From assembly GCF_025352645.1 (NCBI RefSeq), contig NZ_JANXSO010000026.1, forward strand, positions 1-58,636: DNA of 58,636 bases. Reading direction: 5' to 3'. Shown here one piece after another: positions 8,212 to 16,193 of the stretch. The notes under the pieces are model-generated. The model ran no database searches. It was not told the origin of the DNA and was given only the letters and a program-made list of their open reading frames with translations. The stretch's first letter is position 1, and each line of letters starts with the position of its first letter. This stretch comes from Iodobacter sp. (GTDB lineage Bacteria; Pseudomonadota; Gammaproteobacteria; Burkholderiales; Chitinibacteraceae). A program made the position numbers and the translations under genes.

Positions 8212-9503
8212 GGCAATCCTATCAACTTAAGCCGCTTGCCTTTATTCAAGGCATGCGGCAACATCTTTAATCAATAGCAACTCACTGATTTATAATTACA
8301 ATATGATTAAGTACATTAACTGACGTGGTTAGTAATTTATCGACTCTTTTGCACTCCGAAGAGCTCGCCCAAGCCTCTCGCCTACAAGCAACCGCCTTTA
8401 CCCGTCAACGCAAACTCCCGTTTCCTCTGCTGCTTTCCACCATTCTGGCCTGCATGAGCAGCAATGTACATGCAGAATTAATGGCTTTTTTTGCCAAGGC
8501 ATTTACACTGCTCAATCAGCGTCTACTTCAGCAAACAACCACGTTCACTCCACGTTGGCAGGGCTTGCGATTAGTCGCTGCCGATGCCTCCTTTCTCTGC
8601 TTACCCGCACGCCAAATTGGCTCCACGCAAAAGCTAAACGCCGCCGCATTTGCCCTTTACCTTCCCGGTGCAGAGCTCACCTTGTCTGCTGAGCTCTATC
8701 TGCCTTCGGTGGGCGAGCGGCAAATGCTGTTTGAACACCTAGAGCACGTTCAAGCAGATGATTTACTGCTCCTTGAGGGCTACCCCAGCCGCTGGCTGGC
8801 GGCGGTACTTAGCCAGCGCCAGCGATACTTCTGTATTCGTGTCGATCAATGGAGCTATACTGCGGCTAAAACACTGCTGCGCAGCGAGCAAACTGAACTC
8901 ATCGCCACTCTCTCTGCACCCAATAAACAAGATGCGCTGGACTATGAATGCCAACGCATTCCTACTCAAGTTCGCTTCGTCAAAACCATCTGCCCCAATG
9001 GCACGATTCGAGTGGTGATGACTAATTTATTGGATACAGAACGCTATCCTGCTGCCGTTTTTAGTGGCTTATATCATCAACGCTGGCGCATTGAGGAAGC
9101 CTTTAAGCGCCTCAAACACAGACTACATCTTGAGTCGGTAACCGGTGATAACTGGCTCGCCGCGCAACAAGACTTTGGTGCCAAAATTGTTGCCGATAAT
9201 TTGCATTCTTTATGTGTTGCCACTTCAGCAACGATGCTTCCTGCCCCAGTGGAAAATGGTTGTTGCTACAAAATCAATCGAGCCATTGCGTTGTCGATTT
9301 TAAAGCGCTGCTTGCCCGCTGTTCTGCTCAAAAAACCACGGGCGATCACTCGACTAAAACTGGCACTGAATGAGCTATGCAAAGCGGTGATTTACTTCGA
9401 TCCTCACGCAAAAAAAGATCGCCCCAAACATCCCAAACCGCATGATTTCACGGCTTATAAATCAGGGGTTTGAAGCTTAAGTTGATAGGATTGGGATTAC
9501 CGG
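8204..9503. mobile_element. Complete IS4-family element with 10-bp target duplication
   Basis: The element occupies 8214-9493. Perfect 19-bp terminal inverted repeats: CAATCCTATCAACTTAAGC at 8214-8232 and its complement at 9475-9493. The target GGATTACCGG is duplicated exactly at 8204-8213 and 9494-9503, matching the IS4 family's 9-13 bp duplications. The duplicated target is the terminal sequence of the IS3 element, so insertion occurred into an older IS. Confidence 0.95.
8325..9473 (+). CDS. IS4-family DDE transposase
   Basis: 382 aa with GTG start. DDE_Tnp_1 features: the first Asp in LRLVAADASFLCLP (about residue 90), a long beta-insertion, and the family signature YHQRWRIEEAFKRLKHRL containing the catalytic Glu (Y-(2)R-(3)E-(6)K pattern). 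The frame is intact and fills the element, so it is probably functional. It may also mobilise the 338-bp MITE at 1270-1607, whose ends are related. Confidence 0.95.
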   Translation: MVSNLSTLLHSEELAQASRLQATAFTRQRKLPFPLLLSTILACMSSNVHAELMAFFAKAFTLLNQRLLQQTTTFTPRWQGLRLVAADASFLCLPARQIGSTQKLNAAAFALYLPGAELTLSAELYLPSVGERQMLFEHLEHVQADDLLLLEGYPSRWLAAVLSQRQRYFCIRVDQWSYTAAKTLLRSEQTELIATLSAPNKQDALDYECQRIPTQVRFVKTICPNGTIRVVMTNLLDTERYPAAVFSGLYHQRWRIEEAFKRLKHRLHLESVTGDNWLAAQQDFGAKIVADNLHSLCVATSATMLPAPVENGCCYKINRAIALSILKRCLPAVLLKKPRAITRLKLALNELCKAVIYFDPHAKKDRPKHPKPHDFTAYKSGV

Positions 9504-9577
9504 GCCATTACTTCGACACTTATCGTGGCTAAATGACTAGTACACTTCATTCGGCCACGTGCGCTAGTCAGCATAAG

Positions 9578-11179
9578 TTATGAGACGGACTCAAAATAAG
9601 CATTCTGATACATTAATTGTATAGAATGTCTTCTCTTTTTGAAGTTGGCGGTTAATGTTGAGTCTTGAAGTGAGAAAGGTCTAGCAAGGATAAATCTATT
9701 TATTTTACAATAATCATCTAAACTATTATTTATTTCCTTTATTTCATTTTTAATTGTTTTAATGTCACTATTGCTAACAATTATAGCGCATAATTTGTGT
9801 TTTTTTTCTAAAAAAATACAAGCATCACGTATTTCATTGCTTCTCATTAACTCTTGTTCTATTTCTAATGGTTTTATTTTTTTTCCATTATGACTGATGA
9901 TGATGTCATCAAGTCGCCCTGTCACAAATAGATTACCATCTTTAATATATCCAATATCACCTGTATGTATGTATCCATCATCATCAATGTTTAAACGAGA
10001 TTTATCACGTATGAGGTGATCATACATAATTAAAATTTCATTTTCTTCAGATATTTTTACACTTCTAGTTGGCTGACCTACACTGCCAAGCATAAACGTA
10101 CTATCATTATCAGTGGAAATTGGCCCAATTTCACTAATTCCATATGCTCCATATAACTTAATACCAATAGAGTAGAATGTAGTTAGTGCTGATGGAGAAA
10201 TATTTGCACTATTCCATATAAACTCATGGGCTAACCCACCATAAATATGTGTAATTTTTCTTATAAAAATTAAAAAGAATATTTTATATAATAGGTGATC
10301 AACTCCATATTCATTTATTTTCATGGCCGTATATATTTTATAAAAAAATTTCATAATTAAATTAAAATTATTTATTTTTTTTTGTATATTTTCCGCCAAA
10401 AGTTCATAAAGGTATGGAGTACAAATCATATGAGTTGCCCCTTCAGAGGCCAAATGTGATATGCACTGCTTGCTATTTGATAAAACTAAGTTATTGCCGA
10501 GTGCAAGTGCGCGAAAAGCAACTTGTCTTTGAATATAATGGGAAAACTCCATCCAAATAAATACTTTATCTTTATCTTTATTTATATAATTTTTCGATGA
10601 TTTAAAAAAACTAGAATTTATCTCAAAGTAAGGTAAGTATAAAGCTTTCCCGTCACCTTGGGTGCCGGACGTCAATGCAATTGTATAATATATAGATGAT
10701 GTTGGTTTTTTTATAATGCAAGAGGAAGGCTTTATTGAGTATATATGGTTTTCTTCGTTTTTTCCAAATTCTCCAAAATAGATAATATTGGTACTATCTG
10801 GAATATTAAATTGCCACTCTGTATCAACTAACAATAGATCTATGCCAATTTCATTCTTGATAAAATTGAGATTTGATTGTGTTGTTCCAGATGGAATGGC
10901 AATTGAAACAACGCCACATAATAGGCATGCTAAATCAAGTACAAGCCAATCATAACTAATTTGGCCACAAATTCCTATTTTTTCAATGTTATAATTTTCA
11001 ATTAAGTGAGTTATATTGCATGCGGCATTTTTAATGTCAACGAGCAACTCAGTATGAGACTTCTCTATACGACTCCCTCGCTTCCAATAAATAATAGTTC
11101 TATTTTTTTGAAAGTGCAGGTTCTCAATAATCTTAGCTATATTATTATACCGATTAATATGCTCTGACTTTTCAATCAT
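9578..11179 (-). CDS. Acyl/aminoacyl-adenylating enzyme (ANL superfamily)
   Basis: 533 aa from the ATG at 11179 (AAGAGA upstream); an in-frame TTG six codons earlier is less likely. ANL motifs in order: A3 ALTSGTQGDGK (unusual, normally TSGSTGxPK), A5 LYGAYGISEIGP, A7 YIHTGDIGY, A8 GRLDDIIISHNGKKI, and an A10-like lysine in LTANFKKRR. Such enzymes activate a carboxylate as acyl-AMP and load CoA or a carrier protein. It is the last gene of the leftward operon, next to a thioesterase and facing the ACP gene, so loading that ACP is plausible (inference). The substrate cannot be read from the sequence. Very AT-rich codon use compared with the phage region. Confidence 0.85.
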   Translation of the reverse strand: MIEKSEHINRYNNIAKIIENLHFQKNRTIIYWKRGSRIEKSHTELLVDIKNAACNITHLIENYNIEKIGICGQISYDWLVLDLACLLCGVVSIAIPSGTTQSNLNFIKNEIGIDLLLVDTEWQFNIPDSTNIIYFGEFGKNEENHIYSIKPSSCIIKKPTSSIYYTIALTSGTQGDGKALYLPYFEINSSFFKSSKNYINKDKDKVFIWMEFSHYIQRQVAFRALALGNNLVLSNSKQCISHLASEGATHMICTPYLYELLAENIQKKINNFNLIMKFFYKIYTAMKINEYGVDHLLYKIFFLIFIRKITHIYGGLAHEFIWNSANISPSALTTFYSIGIKLYGAYGISEIGPISTDNDSTFMLGSVGQPTRSVKISEENEILIMYDHLIRDKSRLNIDDDGYIHTGDIGYIKDGNLFVTGRLDDIIISHNGKKIKPLEIEQELMRSNEIRDACIFLEKKHKLCAIIVSNSDIKTIKNEIKEINNSLDDYCKINRFILARPFSLQDSTLTANFKKRRHSIQLMYQNAYFESVS

Positions 11180-11375
11180 TTTCAATCTCTTTGTCAATTA
11201 AATATTATTGTTAATTATTTATATTGAGTGTAGTTAAGTTATATTTTTAATGTATTTAAAAACTGCGATAATGTTATCTCATAAAATTAGTAGTATATTT
11301 TTTATAAAAATTAAATTTGACTGTGTATTAATATCCTCTACTTTTAGTTTTCTTATTAATATAATTCTCGTTCTT

Positions 11376-12104
11376 TTAAATATCTATTTCAGCTTGCAAA
11401 AGCTCAAAAAATTTTTTATCTTGTAACATTTTTTTATGCTCTGAACTTGACTTTAAAACTTTTATTGAAGTTGTTAATTGTGACCAATGTGCAATAAGAT
11501 GAATAATTGTTTCTTCGTTAAAGTCTGAGGGAATAAACATTTTAATCTTTGAAGAAATGGGTGTCATTCTATGCAAGATAGCAGAGCTTAACAACGCGTT
11601 GCGAACATTCGTCATCCTTTTGACAAATTCAAGTGCAACTACTCGTCTGTTTTCTGCTAAAACAGTGTTTATTTGTTCATGTGCAAATTTATTAATTGCT
11701 GTGGTGTTTTCATGACTAACTATTGATCGCTGTATGGATGGTCCTATTAGTAGGATAAAATTAACAGTTATGCCTATTTTCTCTAGTTGATTTGCTACTT
11801 CTAATGCAATAACACATCCTAAACAATATCCACCCAGTTTTATTGGAGTGTTAGGAAATGTATTCATTATTTCATGTGCGTATTTTTTTGAGAGGTCTAT
11901 TATATTATTTATAATAGCTTCATTTTCTCTAAGACCTGGCGTATGAAAAGAATAAACAGGGTGGTCGTTAAAAAAGATTGCCAAGTCTCTATATATATGA
12001 ATAGAAGCACTTAAATCAGAAATTAAAACTAAAGGGGATTTTCTTCCTTCGTTGCGTATGCAGATTAGCGATGTGTTCCACATGTTTGAATTATTTATAG
12101 ACAT
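11376..12104 (-). CDS. Type II thioesterase-like alpha/beta hydrolase with Cys nucleophile
   Basis: 242 aa, the size of stand-alone NRPS/PKS thioesterases (PF00975). The nucleophile elbow reads KLGGYCLGCVIALEVA, i.e. G-Y-C-L-G where most members have G-x-S-x-G; the codon is TGT. The N-terminal strand SPLVLISDLSASIHIYRDLA fits the family, and a C-terminal His occurs in SSEHKKML. Cys-type TE domains are known from assembly lines making strained rings or amides (obafluorin, sulfazecin), so the replacement may matter for product release. It could also be an ordinary proofreading thioesterase. 178 bases separate it from the adenylating gene. Confidence 0.8.
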   Translation of the reverse strand: MSINNSNMWNTSLICIRNEGRKSPLVLISDLSASIHIYRDLAIFFNDHPVYSFHTPGLRENEAIINNIIDLSKKYAHEIMNTFPNTPIKLGGYCLGCVIALEVANQLEKIGITVNFILLIGPSIQRSIVSHENTTAINKFAHEQINTVLAENRRVVALEFVKRMTNVRNALLSSAILHRMTPISSKIKMFIPSDFNEETIIHLIAHWSQLTTSIKVLKSSSEHKKMLQDKKFFELLQAEIDI

Positions 12105-12325
12105 TATGTTTATATTCCATGTTGTATGATTAATTCACTTTAATGCGTATGGTTAAATTTTCGCCCCTAAAGATTAAAAATTTAGTATTTAAGTCAACAA
12201 GTGGTCACGCATAACTAAAGCCAAAATTGTATTACGTTTTATTACTTACAAGCTTTGTTTTACACATGGCTTTCTTGCTGGGAAATTTGAAGTGTATTAC
12301 TTGTTATTGTTGCTTATGGCAATTT

Positions 12326-13108
12326 TTATACGAATTCACTATCAATAAATTGATTAATTGCACTTATTATTGATGTACTTATTATTTTTTGGCTTTCTGC
12401 AAGTTTTTTTCCACAAATATAGTAATCTTCGTCTAAGTACGTGTCTCTCCTTACTTCAATGATGATTGAGTTTATTTTTCCTTGGGGGGTACTTAACTCT
12501 TTAATAAGATGACCAGTGGGGAATAAGTCATTTATTTCTACAGAGAGGTTATTAGCATCAAAATTATTTTTTATAAATTTACATAAAAGTGGGTTTGCTG
12601 TTGTACCAAAAGTATCTCCTAAATATATTTGATTAGGGATTGTTTCTCTATTTTTTGAATATTTATCAATTCTAGTTGTTGGGAATGTATGTAAATTAAG
12701 GTGTATTGCCATACCATATTTTTTAACGCATTTATTTATAGCCTTTTTAACACCCATTATATATGGATAATAGTTATTTTTTACTCTTCTATAATATTCA
12801 AAGCGGTCTGGGATTGTAGCATATATTTTTTTTCCATCTAGCGTAATTAGGCGTAATCCTTTTTTTTCTTCTAAATTATAATTGTCTCTATTGATATCAA
12901 TGAATGTTCTTGGTGATTGCTCTATTATTGTTGTATGGGAATGCTTATATAGTCCTTCAAATAGTATATCTGCATATCGATCTTCAGTTAACTGAAGGGA
13001 GCGGAGGTCACAGCAATATTTAAAATCACTTGGATATATTCTGCCACTATGGGGAATATCAATTATCAAAGGTAAATTACTGTTTGTATTTTTTATTGTT
13101 GTAAACAT
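12326..13108 (-). CDS. N-formylglutamate amidohydrolase-like protein
   Basis: 260 aa from the ATG at 13108; upstream starts would overlap the preceding gene and begin with TTG. Family (PF05013, HutG type) motifs: PLIIDIPHSGRIYP near the start, RTFIDINRDNYN, HLNLHTFPTT with the metal-binding His pair, IYLGDTFGTTA, and IIEVRRDTYLDEDY. The known activity is hydrolysis of an N-formyl group from formylglutamate in histidine degradation. No hut genes are present, and it sits among folate-type enzymes in a biosynthetic-looking operon, so a different N-formyl substrate or precursor deformylation is more likely (inference). Confidence 0.85.
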   Translation of the reverse strand: MFTTIKNTNSNLPLIIDIPHSGRIYPSDFKYCCDLRSLQLTEDRYADILFEGLYKHSHTTIIEQSPRTFIDINRDNYNLEEKKGLRLITLDGKKIYATIPDRFEYYRRVKNNYYPYIMGVKKAINKCVKKYGMAIHLNLHTFPTTRIDKYSKNRETIPNQIYLGDTFGTTANPLLCKFIKNNFDANNLSVEINDLFPTGHLIKELSTPQGKINSIIIEVRRDTYLDEDYYICGKKLAESQKIISTSIISAINQFIDSEFV

Positions 13109-13161
13109 TGCAATTTTGTCAATTTGTTTGTTGAGTAATTTGTGTATTTTATAATAGCTTT

Positions 13162-13536
13162 CTATTTTTCTTTTATTAGAATGCAGCCAATAGCATGACA
13201 ATCATTAAATGCATCTAACTTTCCGATTTTTATACATACTTTGATTACGTCATTAAATGATAAACAGCGTTCAGCAATTCTATCACAAACAGTTTCCTGT
13301 AATTCTGTATGTTTATTATGCAATACATCAATTACTATCTCCCTTAGTGTGGAATAGTCAAGAACAAATTCAAAATTGTCATTGAGTGCCTCATCTATAT
13401 TTTTTACAATAACAGAAACACTAATTTTAACGCGTTGAGAATTTTTCTTCTCATTTTCATAAATGCCTATATATGCATCACTTATGTATTCTTCTACATA
13501 CAATATTCGAGTTTCTTTGTATTTAGATTTTTTCAT
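13162..13536 (-). CDS. FolB-like (dihydroneopterin aldolase family) protein
   Basis: About 124 aa if started at the ATG at 13536 (ATG 13551 is an alternative; neither has a clear ribosome-binding site). The fold is recognised from ILYVEEYISDAYIGIYENE, LDYSTLREIVIDVL and VCIKIGKLDAF. The FolB catalytic Tyr (in LDYS) and Lys (in IGKL) are retained; the usual KP pair is KL. FolB cleaves dihydroneopterin to hydroxymethyl-dihydropterin in folate synthesis. As a second, cluster-borne copy beside FolD-like genes it may make or modify a pterin, or have a changed role. It lies 54 bases upstream of the HutG-like gene. Confidence 0.7.
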   Translation of the reverse strand: MKKSKYKETRILYVEEYISDAYIGIYENEKKNSQRVKISVSVIVKNIDEALNDNFEFVLDYSTLREIVIDVLHNKHTELQETVCDRIAERCLSFNDVIKVCIKIGKLDAFNDCHAIGCILIKEK

Positions 13537-13653
13537 TAAAAGTAAGTTCATAGTTTCGTCAGCATAATACAATGGTTGTATCCTATAAGATTGATCTAGG
13601 TGTTGATATATAAATTAATTGAATAATAGGTATTTTTTTTATAGATGAATGAT

Positions 13654-13674
13654 CCTGATTATGCCTCTTGCTCA
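13654..13674. repeat. Degenerate copy of the IS1595-type terminal repeat
   Basis: CCTGATTATGCCTCTTGCTC followed by A matches the IS1595-type end at 117-139 with one substitution. No partner end is visible nearby, so it is a solo or decayed end in the 360-bp non-coding stretch between the FolB-like gene and the P450 gene. Confidence 0.55.
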
Positions 13675-13886
13675 ATGGACTCAATGTAGATGGATTTCTT
13701 GAGTGCTGGGCATGGTTTTTGAATTTGTAGGGCGGGTGAAATCCGCGAGCAATACTGAAGAAATACACGGGTTTCACCCATAATAATGAATTATTTAGTA
13801 AAATTGGATTGATTAATCTTTTAAAAGGCACTTTAGTTATATGGAAAAAATATACGTCTTTACAATACGCTAGGTTGGTATTTATT

Positions 13887-14013
13887 AACCGAGCCTCTTG
13901 CAAAACTGTATAAAATTTAAGCGCCAGATCTACATGTAGTTAATTTTACAAAATAAAGCACACTATATTGTGTTGCAACTGGCAAAAAAAATACTTTTGC
14001 AAGAGCCTCAACC
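13887..14013. mobile_element. 119-bp MITE with IS5-like ends next to the P450 stop codon
   Basis: The element spans 13891-14009. Ends GAGCCTCTTGCAAAA (13891-13905) and, inverted, GAGGCTCTTGCAAAA (13995-14009) match at 14 of 15 positions and resemble IS5-family termini. The flanking AACC occurs at 13887-13890 and 14010-14013, a 4-bp duplication as made by IS5/IS427 elements. The right copy touches the TAG stop of the P450 gene, so the insertion lies exactly at the gene end and separates P450 from the downstream genes of the operon. Confidence 0.7.
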
Positions 14014-15128
14014 TAGTTAAAAATAAAAGATACCTTTTTAGCTGGTATTGCACTTACATTTATCGTATGTGAACAAAGATCCTCTAAGTTTGTACATTCT
14101 ATATTTTTCATTTCCTTTAGTTTATTTAATAAGGCGTACATTGCGGTTCGAACAAAGCGTTCTCCTTTACATACTCTGGGTCCATGGCTAAAAGGGAAAA
14201 AGGCATATGTTTCAATGGATTGCCCCCATCTTTCAGGCATAAATTTATTTGGCTCTTTGAAATAAACAGCATTGTTTGCCATGAGCCATGGGCTTGTTAT
14301 TACTACAGAATCTTTTGTAAGCTCCATCTCATTGATCGTCAGATCTCCTTTGGAGCGGCGCATAATTGCCCAAATAGGGGAGTGTAACCGTATCACTTCA
14401 TTTAAATAATACCGATTACTAATATTATTGAAGTCTTTGTATGGTGTTTTTGAATAATGTACTATTAGCCAAAACATTATGCTTGCCATTTGTTCATAAC
14501 CTGCAAGGATAGTTGTCATGGCTCTTGCTGGGGTTGCATGAATACAAAATTCATTCTGAATAAATAGTTGAGAATAGCTTAAAAGTTCACTATGTTTATC
14601 TAGCTCTAATTCATCTATTATGTCAATGTTATCAGGAAAACGTAAAATTACATTTCCAAGAATATCAATTGCTTTAATTGTTTGATATTCTAGCTGAGAT
14701 CTAGAAACCTCTGGACGGACTGATCCTTTAAGAAGAGTTTGCATAAATAACTCCATTGTAAGTGCTTTGCACCACTCATATAAGTCAATGGTCTCAGTGT
14801 CATTTTCAGTAATAAATTTATTAATAATCAAGTCAAGGTTGCTTGATATATTAATAAATTCTTGTGAAGTGGGCCATGTTATCTCGGGTGAGAAAAGCTC
14901 TTTATGAATTAAATCACGTGATTTTTTATATCCAAATTCTTTACGAAAATTAGGCCATTGTGAAGCTAGAACTTGGCTGATAAGAGTTGGGTCATTTATA
15001 TAAACACAGCTTGTATCATCTATGGAAAAATGAAGAAAACCACATGTTTTTTTGTCAATTTCATTTAAAGATGATAATGGATTTTTTTTAAATTCATTCC
15101 CTTTAATAAATACGTCTACACTTTTCAT
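14013..15128 (-). CDS. Cytochrome P450 with atypical I-helix
   Basis: 371 aa, shorter than the usual 400-450. Heme-binding loop FPFSHGPRVCKGERF (FxxGxRxCxG, Cys ligand) about 45 residues from the C-terminus, ExxR in LNEVIRLHSP, and PERW in NKFMPERWG. The I-helix reads LAGYEQMAS: the AGxE part is kept, but the conserved Thr that guides O2 protonation is Gln. P450s lacking this Thr are known (for example CYP107A1/EryF has Ala and uses the substrate hydroxyl), so unusual chemistry is possible. AAAGAG precedes the ATG. The gene is 43 bases downstream of the second FolD-like gene and probably co-transcribed with it. The redox partner is not in the window. Confidence 0.92.
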   Translation of the reverse strand: MKSVDVFIKGNEFKKNPLSSLNEIDKKTCGFLHFSIDDTSCVYINDPTLISQVLASQWPNFRKEFGYKKSRDLIHKELFSPEITWPTSQEFINISSNLDLIINKFITENDTETIDLYEWCKALTMELFMQTLLKGSVRPEVSRSQLEYQTIKAIDILGNVILRFPDNIDIIDELELDKHSELLSYSQLFIQNEFCIHATPARAMTTILAGYEQMASIMFWLIVHYSKTPYKDFNNISNRYYLNEVIRLHSPIWAIMRRSKGDLTINEMELTKDSVVITSPWLMANNAVYFKEPNKFMPERWGQSIETYAFFPFSHGPRVCKGERFVRTAMYALLNKLKEMKNIECTNLEDLCSHTINVSAIPAKKVSFIFN

Positions 15129-15171
15129 TTTAGTTGCTCTTTGTGAACTGTTGAAATGGCATTTAATTTTA

Positions 15172-16053
15172 TCAGATAATCATTGTTTTTTCTGAATTGG
15201 TATTTAAATTTTTATTTTTGCTAACATCTGCTTTTAATGCACTCCATGGTTTGTAGGTTTTAATCTCAAATGTTAATGCAGCTCTTTCTAAAAGGGTTAA
15301 TACTTGCAAAGGTCCTATCCCACCAGGGACTGGTGTGTGGAATGTTGAATATTCATAGCATGATTGACTAAAATCACCAAAACCTTGATTAACAGATTCA
15401 TCATATTGAAAACCGACATCAATTAATAATTTTTTATGTGTATATAAATGTTTTGGAAGGATTAAATTTTTTTTCCCTACTGCAGATATTACAATATCTA
15501 CATCTGATAACTGAAATAAGTTTGAACCTATATCTAAATTTAAAATTTCAACAGGATATTTATTAAGTAGAGTACTAATCTCAGCACCAAAAAAACCATT
15601 ACTACCAACTAAACCAATTTTGTGGAGGAGTGGGGGATTCTTTGTATTTTTTTCTAAAAATGGTTTTATAATCTTATGAGCCGTTTCGCTTACCGCACTT
15701 ATTTTTTTTTCTGCTGAATCAAGTGTGTCTAAATTTACCCATTTTATAACATCAGGCAATATTGTTGAGTGAGTGTTTAGTGGGCGTTGCATGATGAAAA
15801 ATATTCTATTGTTTTTTTTATAATTAAACTCAAGCATTTCTGATGAGTTTGGAACAAAAATTAAACATTTAAAACCTATTAATTGAAATGCTTTTTGTTT
15901 TTCTTTTGCTGAAATATATGCCTCTGATGCTCCTTTTTCTCCAGGTCTTGGAACAAAAATAAATACATAAGTATCAAAGAATAAATGTGCGTATTTTTGC
16001 AATTTACTAATAAATTCTTGTTGTATTTTTTTTCCATTTATTGGTGTAGACAT
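15172..16053 (-). CDS. Second, highly divergent FolD-like protein
   Basis: 293 aa. FolD landmarks: SEAYISAKEKQKAFQLIGF with the S-Y-K triad, a Gln in FFIMQRPLN at the position of QLPLP, a Rossmann loop GLVGSNGFFG, VDIVISAVGKK, and an almost canonical end TPVPGGIGPLQVLTLLERA. The KDVDG motif is absent (region reads KWVNLDTLDS), as is PCTP, so the folate site is altered. This is the reverse pattern of the FolD at 3227-4066, which keeps KDIDG and lost the Gln. It may act on a modified folate/pterin or be a non-classical NAD(P) enzyme. AGAGAA precedes the ATG. It lies between the unknown 348-aa gene and the P450 gene. Confidence 0.8.
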   Translation of the reverse strand: MSTPINGKKIQQEFISKLQKYAHLFFDTYVFIFVPRPGEKGASEAYISAKEKQKAFQLIGFKCLIFVPNSSEMLEFNYKKNNRIFFIMQRPLNTHSTILPDVIKWVNLDTLDSAEKKISAVSETAHKIIKPFLEKNTKNPPLLHKIGLVGSNGFFGAEISTLLNKYPVEILNLDIGSNLFQLSDVDIVISAVGKKNLILPKHLYTHKKLLIDVGFQYDESVNQGFGDFSQSCYEYSTFHTPVPGGIGPLQVLTLLERAALTFEIKTYKPWSALKADVSKNKNLNTNSEKTMII

Positions 16054-16193
16054 TGTTGATTCTCTTTTAATTTTCGTGCGTATAAATATAACAAGAAGAT
16101 TTGTATTTTTGGCTTCCTGTTAGTTGGCTTTTTATGGTTGTATTATGATATAATTTTATTTTATTTTATAAAATAATAATAATATATTTATAT

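Noticed and set aside
13583-13903. 106-codon leftward frame between FolB-like and P450 genes
   Set aside because: It crosses the solo IS1595-type end and the MITE border; composition looks non-coding.
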